Made by a program: the position numbers and the translations under genes
The notes under the pieces: model-generated
Database searches by the model: none
What the model was told of the DNA's origin: nothing
Seen by the model: the letters and a program-made list of their open reading frames with translations, nothing else
Assembly: GCA_946480605.1 (NCBI GenBank)
Contig: CAMLKW010000258.1
Location: 1 to 5,835, forward strand
DNA length: 5,835 nucleotides
Source of the DNA: an uncultured Roseateles sp.
GTDB taxonomy: Bacteria; Pseudomonadota; Gammaproteobacteria; Burkholderiales; Burkholderiaceae
Reading direction: 5' to 3'
Part shown: positions 5,814-5,835 of the stretch, piece by piece
How the letters are laid out: each line of letters opens with the position of its first letter
How positions within the stretch are numbered: the stretch's first letter is position 1

Positions 5814-5835
5814 TCGCCCGCCGGGGCGAACTCCC

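Larger units (their letters stand above)
5067..5835. other. 769-base gene-free region upstream of the operon, occupied by an inverted repeat pair
   Basis: No credible protein gene was found here on either strand. Open frames of 69 to 217 codons cross the region on both strands, but they follow the repeat arms and have the Arg/Ala/Cys-rich composition expected of translated repeat. Bases 5067-5115 form a short linker next to the permease start. The rest holds two opposed copies of a structured repeat (5116-5437 and 5516-5835) and a 78-base centre (5438-5515). The operon promoter must lie in this region or further right; I see no box pair good enough to call. No Rho-independent terminator with a T run was seen. 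Confidence 0.75.
5516..5835 (-). repeat. Structured intergenic repeat, copy 2 (right, minus orientation, reaches window edge)
   Basis: Read on the minus strand this unit repeats copy 1 part for part. It begins GGGAGTTCGCCCC (5835-5823), then has the ACTTTCT/AGAAAGT hairpin (5786-5813), a block with CCCCTCCGCTGCGCTGCGGGG, the 77-base block (5738-5662), a stem with a 75-base loop (5645-5551) and a tail CCAAAGGGGTGTGAAG. Identity to copy 1 is 73/77 in the conserved block and visibly lower elsewhere. It may continue beyond position 5835. Confidence 0.8.

Noticed and set aside
5116..5835. CRISPR array or insertion sequence with transposase
   Set aside because: Repeats are two long opposed units, not short regularly spaced direct repeats, and no transposase frame is present between or within the copies.

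Overview
The window is about 70% G+C and codon use is strongly G/C at third positions. Together with the gene types and the style of the intergenic repeats, this suggests a high-GC betaproteobacterium, most likely Burkholderiales (Comamonadaceae/Sphaerotilaceae-like). That placement is an inference; no rRNA or taxonomic marker is present.

Layout. Positions 1-5066 hold four genes, all on the minus strand and packed as one operon, read from right to left. They are: an 847-residue FtsX/MacB-type ABC permease (5066-2523); an exported AttH/CrtC-family lipocalin-like protein (2526-1495); a PLP-dependent DegT/DnrJ/EryC1/StrS-type aminotransferase homologue (1484-345); and the N-terminus of an ABC exporter with a fused membrane domain, cut by the window edge (348-1). 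Two junctions are 4-base ATGA stop/start overlaps (2523-2526 and 345-348) and the third is a 10-base gap, so translational coupling is likely. A permease of this type plus an AttH protein is a known pairing, in which the permease works with a separate LolD/MacB-like ATPase. No such ATPase lies in the 769 bases upstream of the permease. The aminotransferase and second exporter suggest that the operon makes or modifies an amino-group-containing envelope molecule and moves it or a lipid across the membrane, but no substrate can be read from the sequence.

Positions 5067-5835 carry no gene I can support. Instead they hold two diverged copies of one repeat of about 320 bases in opposite orientation (5116-5437 on +, 5516-5835 on -, the latter reaching the window edge), separated by about 78 bases. 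Each copy contains the same ordered series of hairpins. A 77-base block is nearly identical between copies (73/77). Other stems differ in sequence between copies but stay perfectly complementary within each copy, at the same register and with the same 75-base loop. This pattern of compensatory change is the most interesting signal in the window, because it points to a structured RNA or DNA element and not to protein coding, although several open frames run through it.
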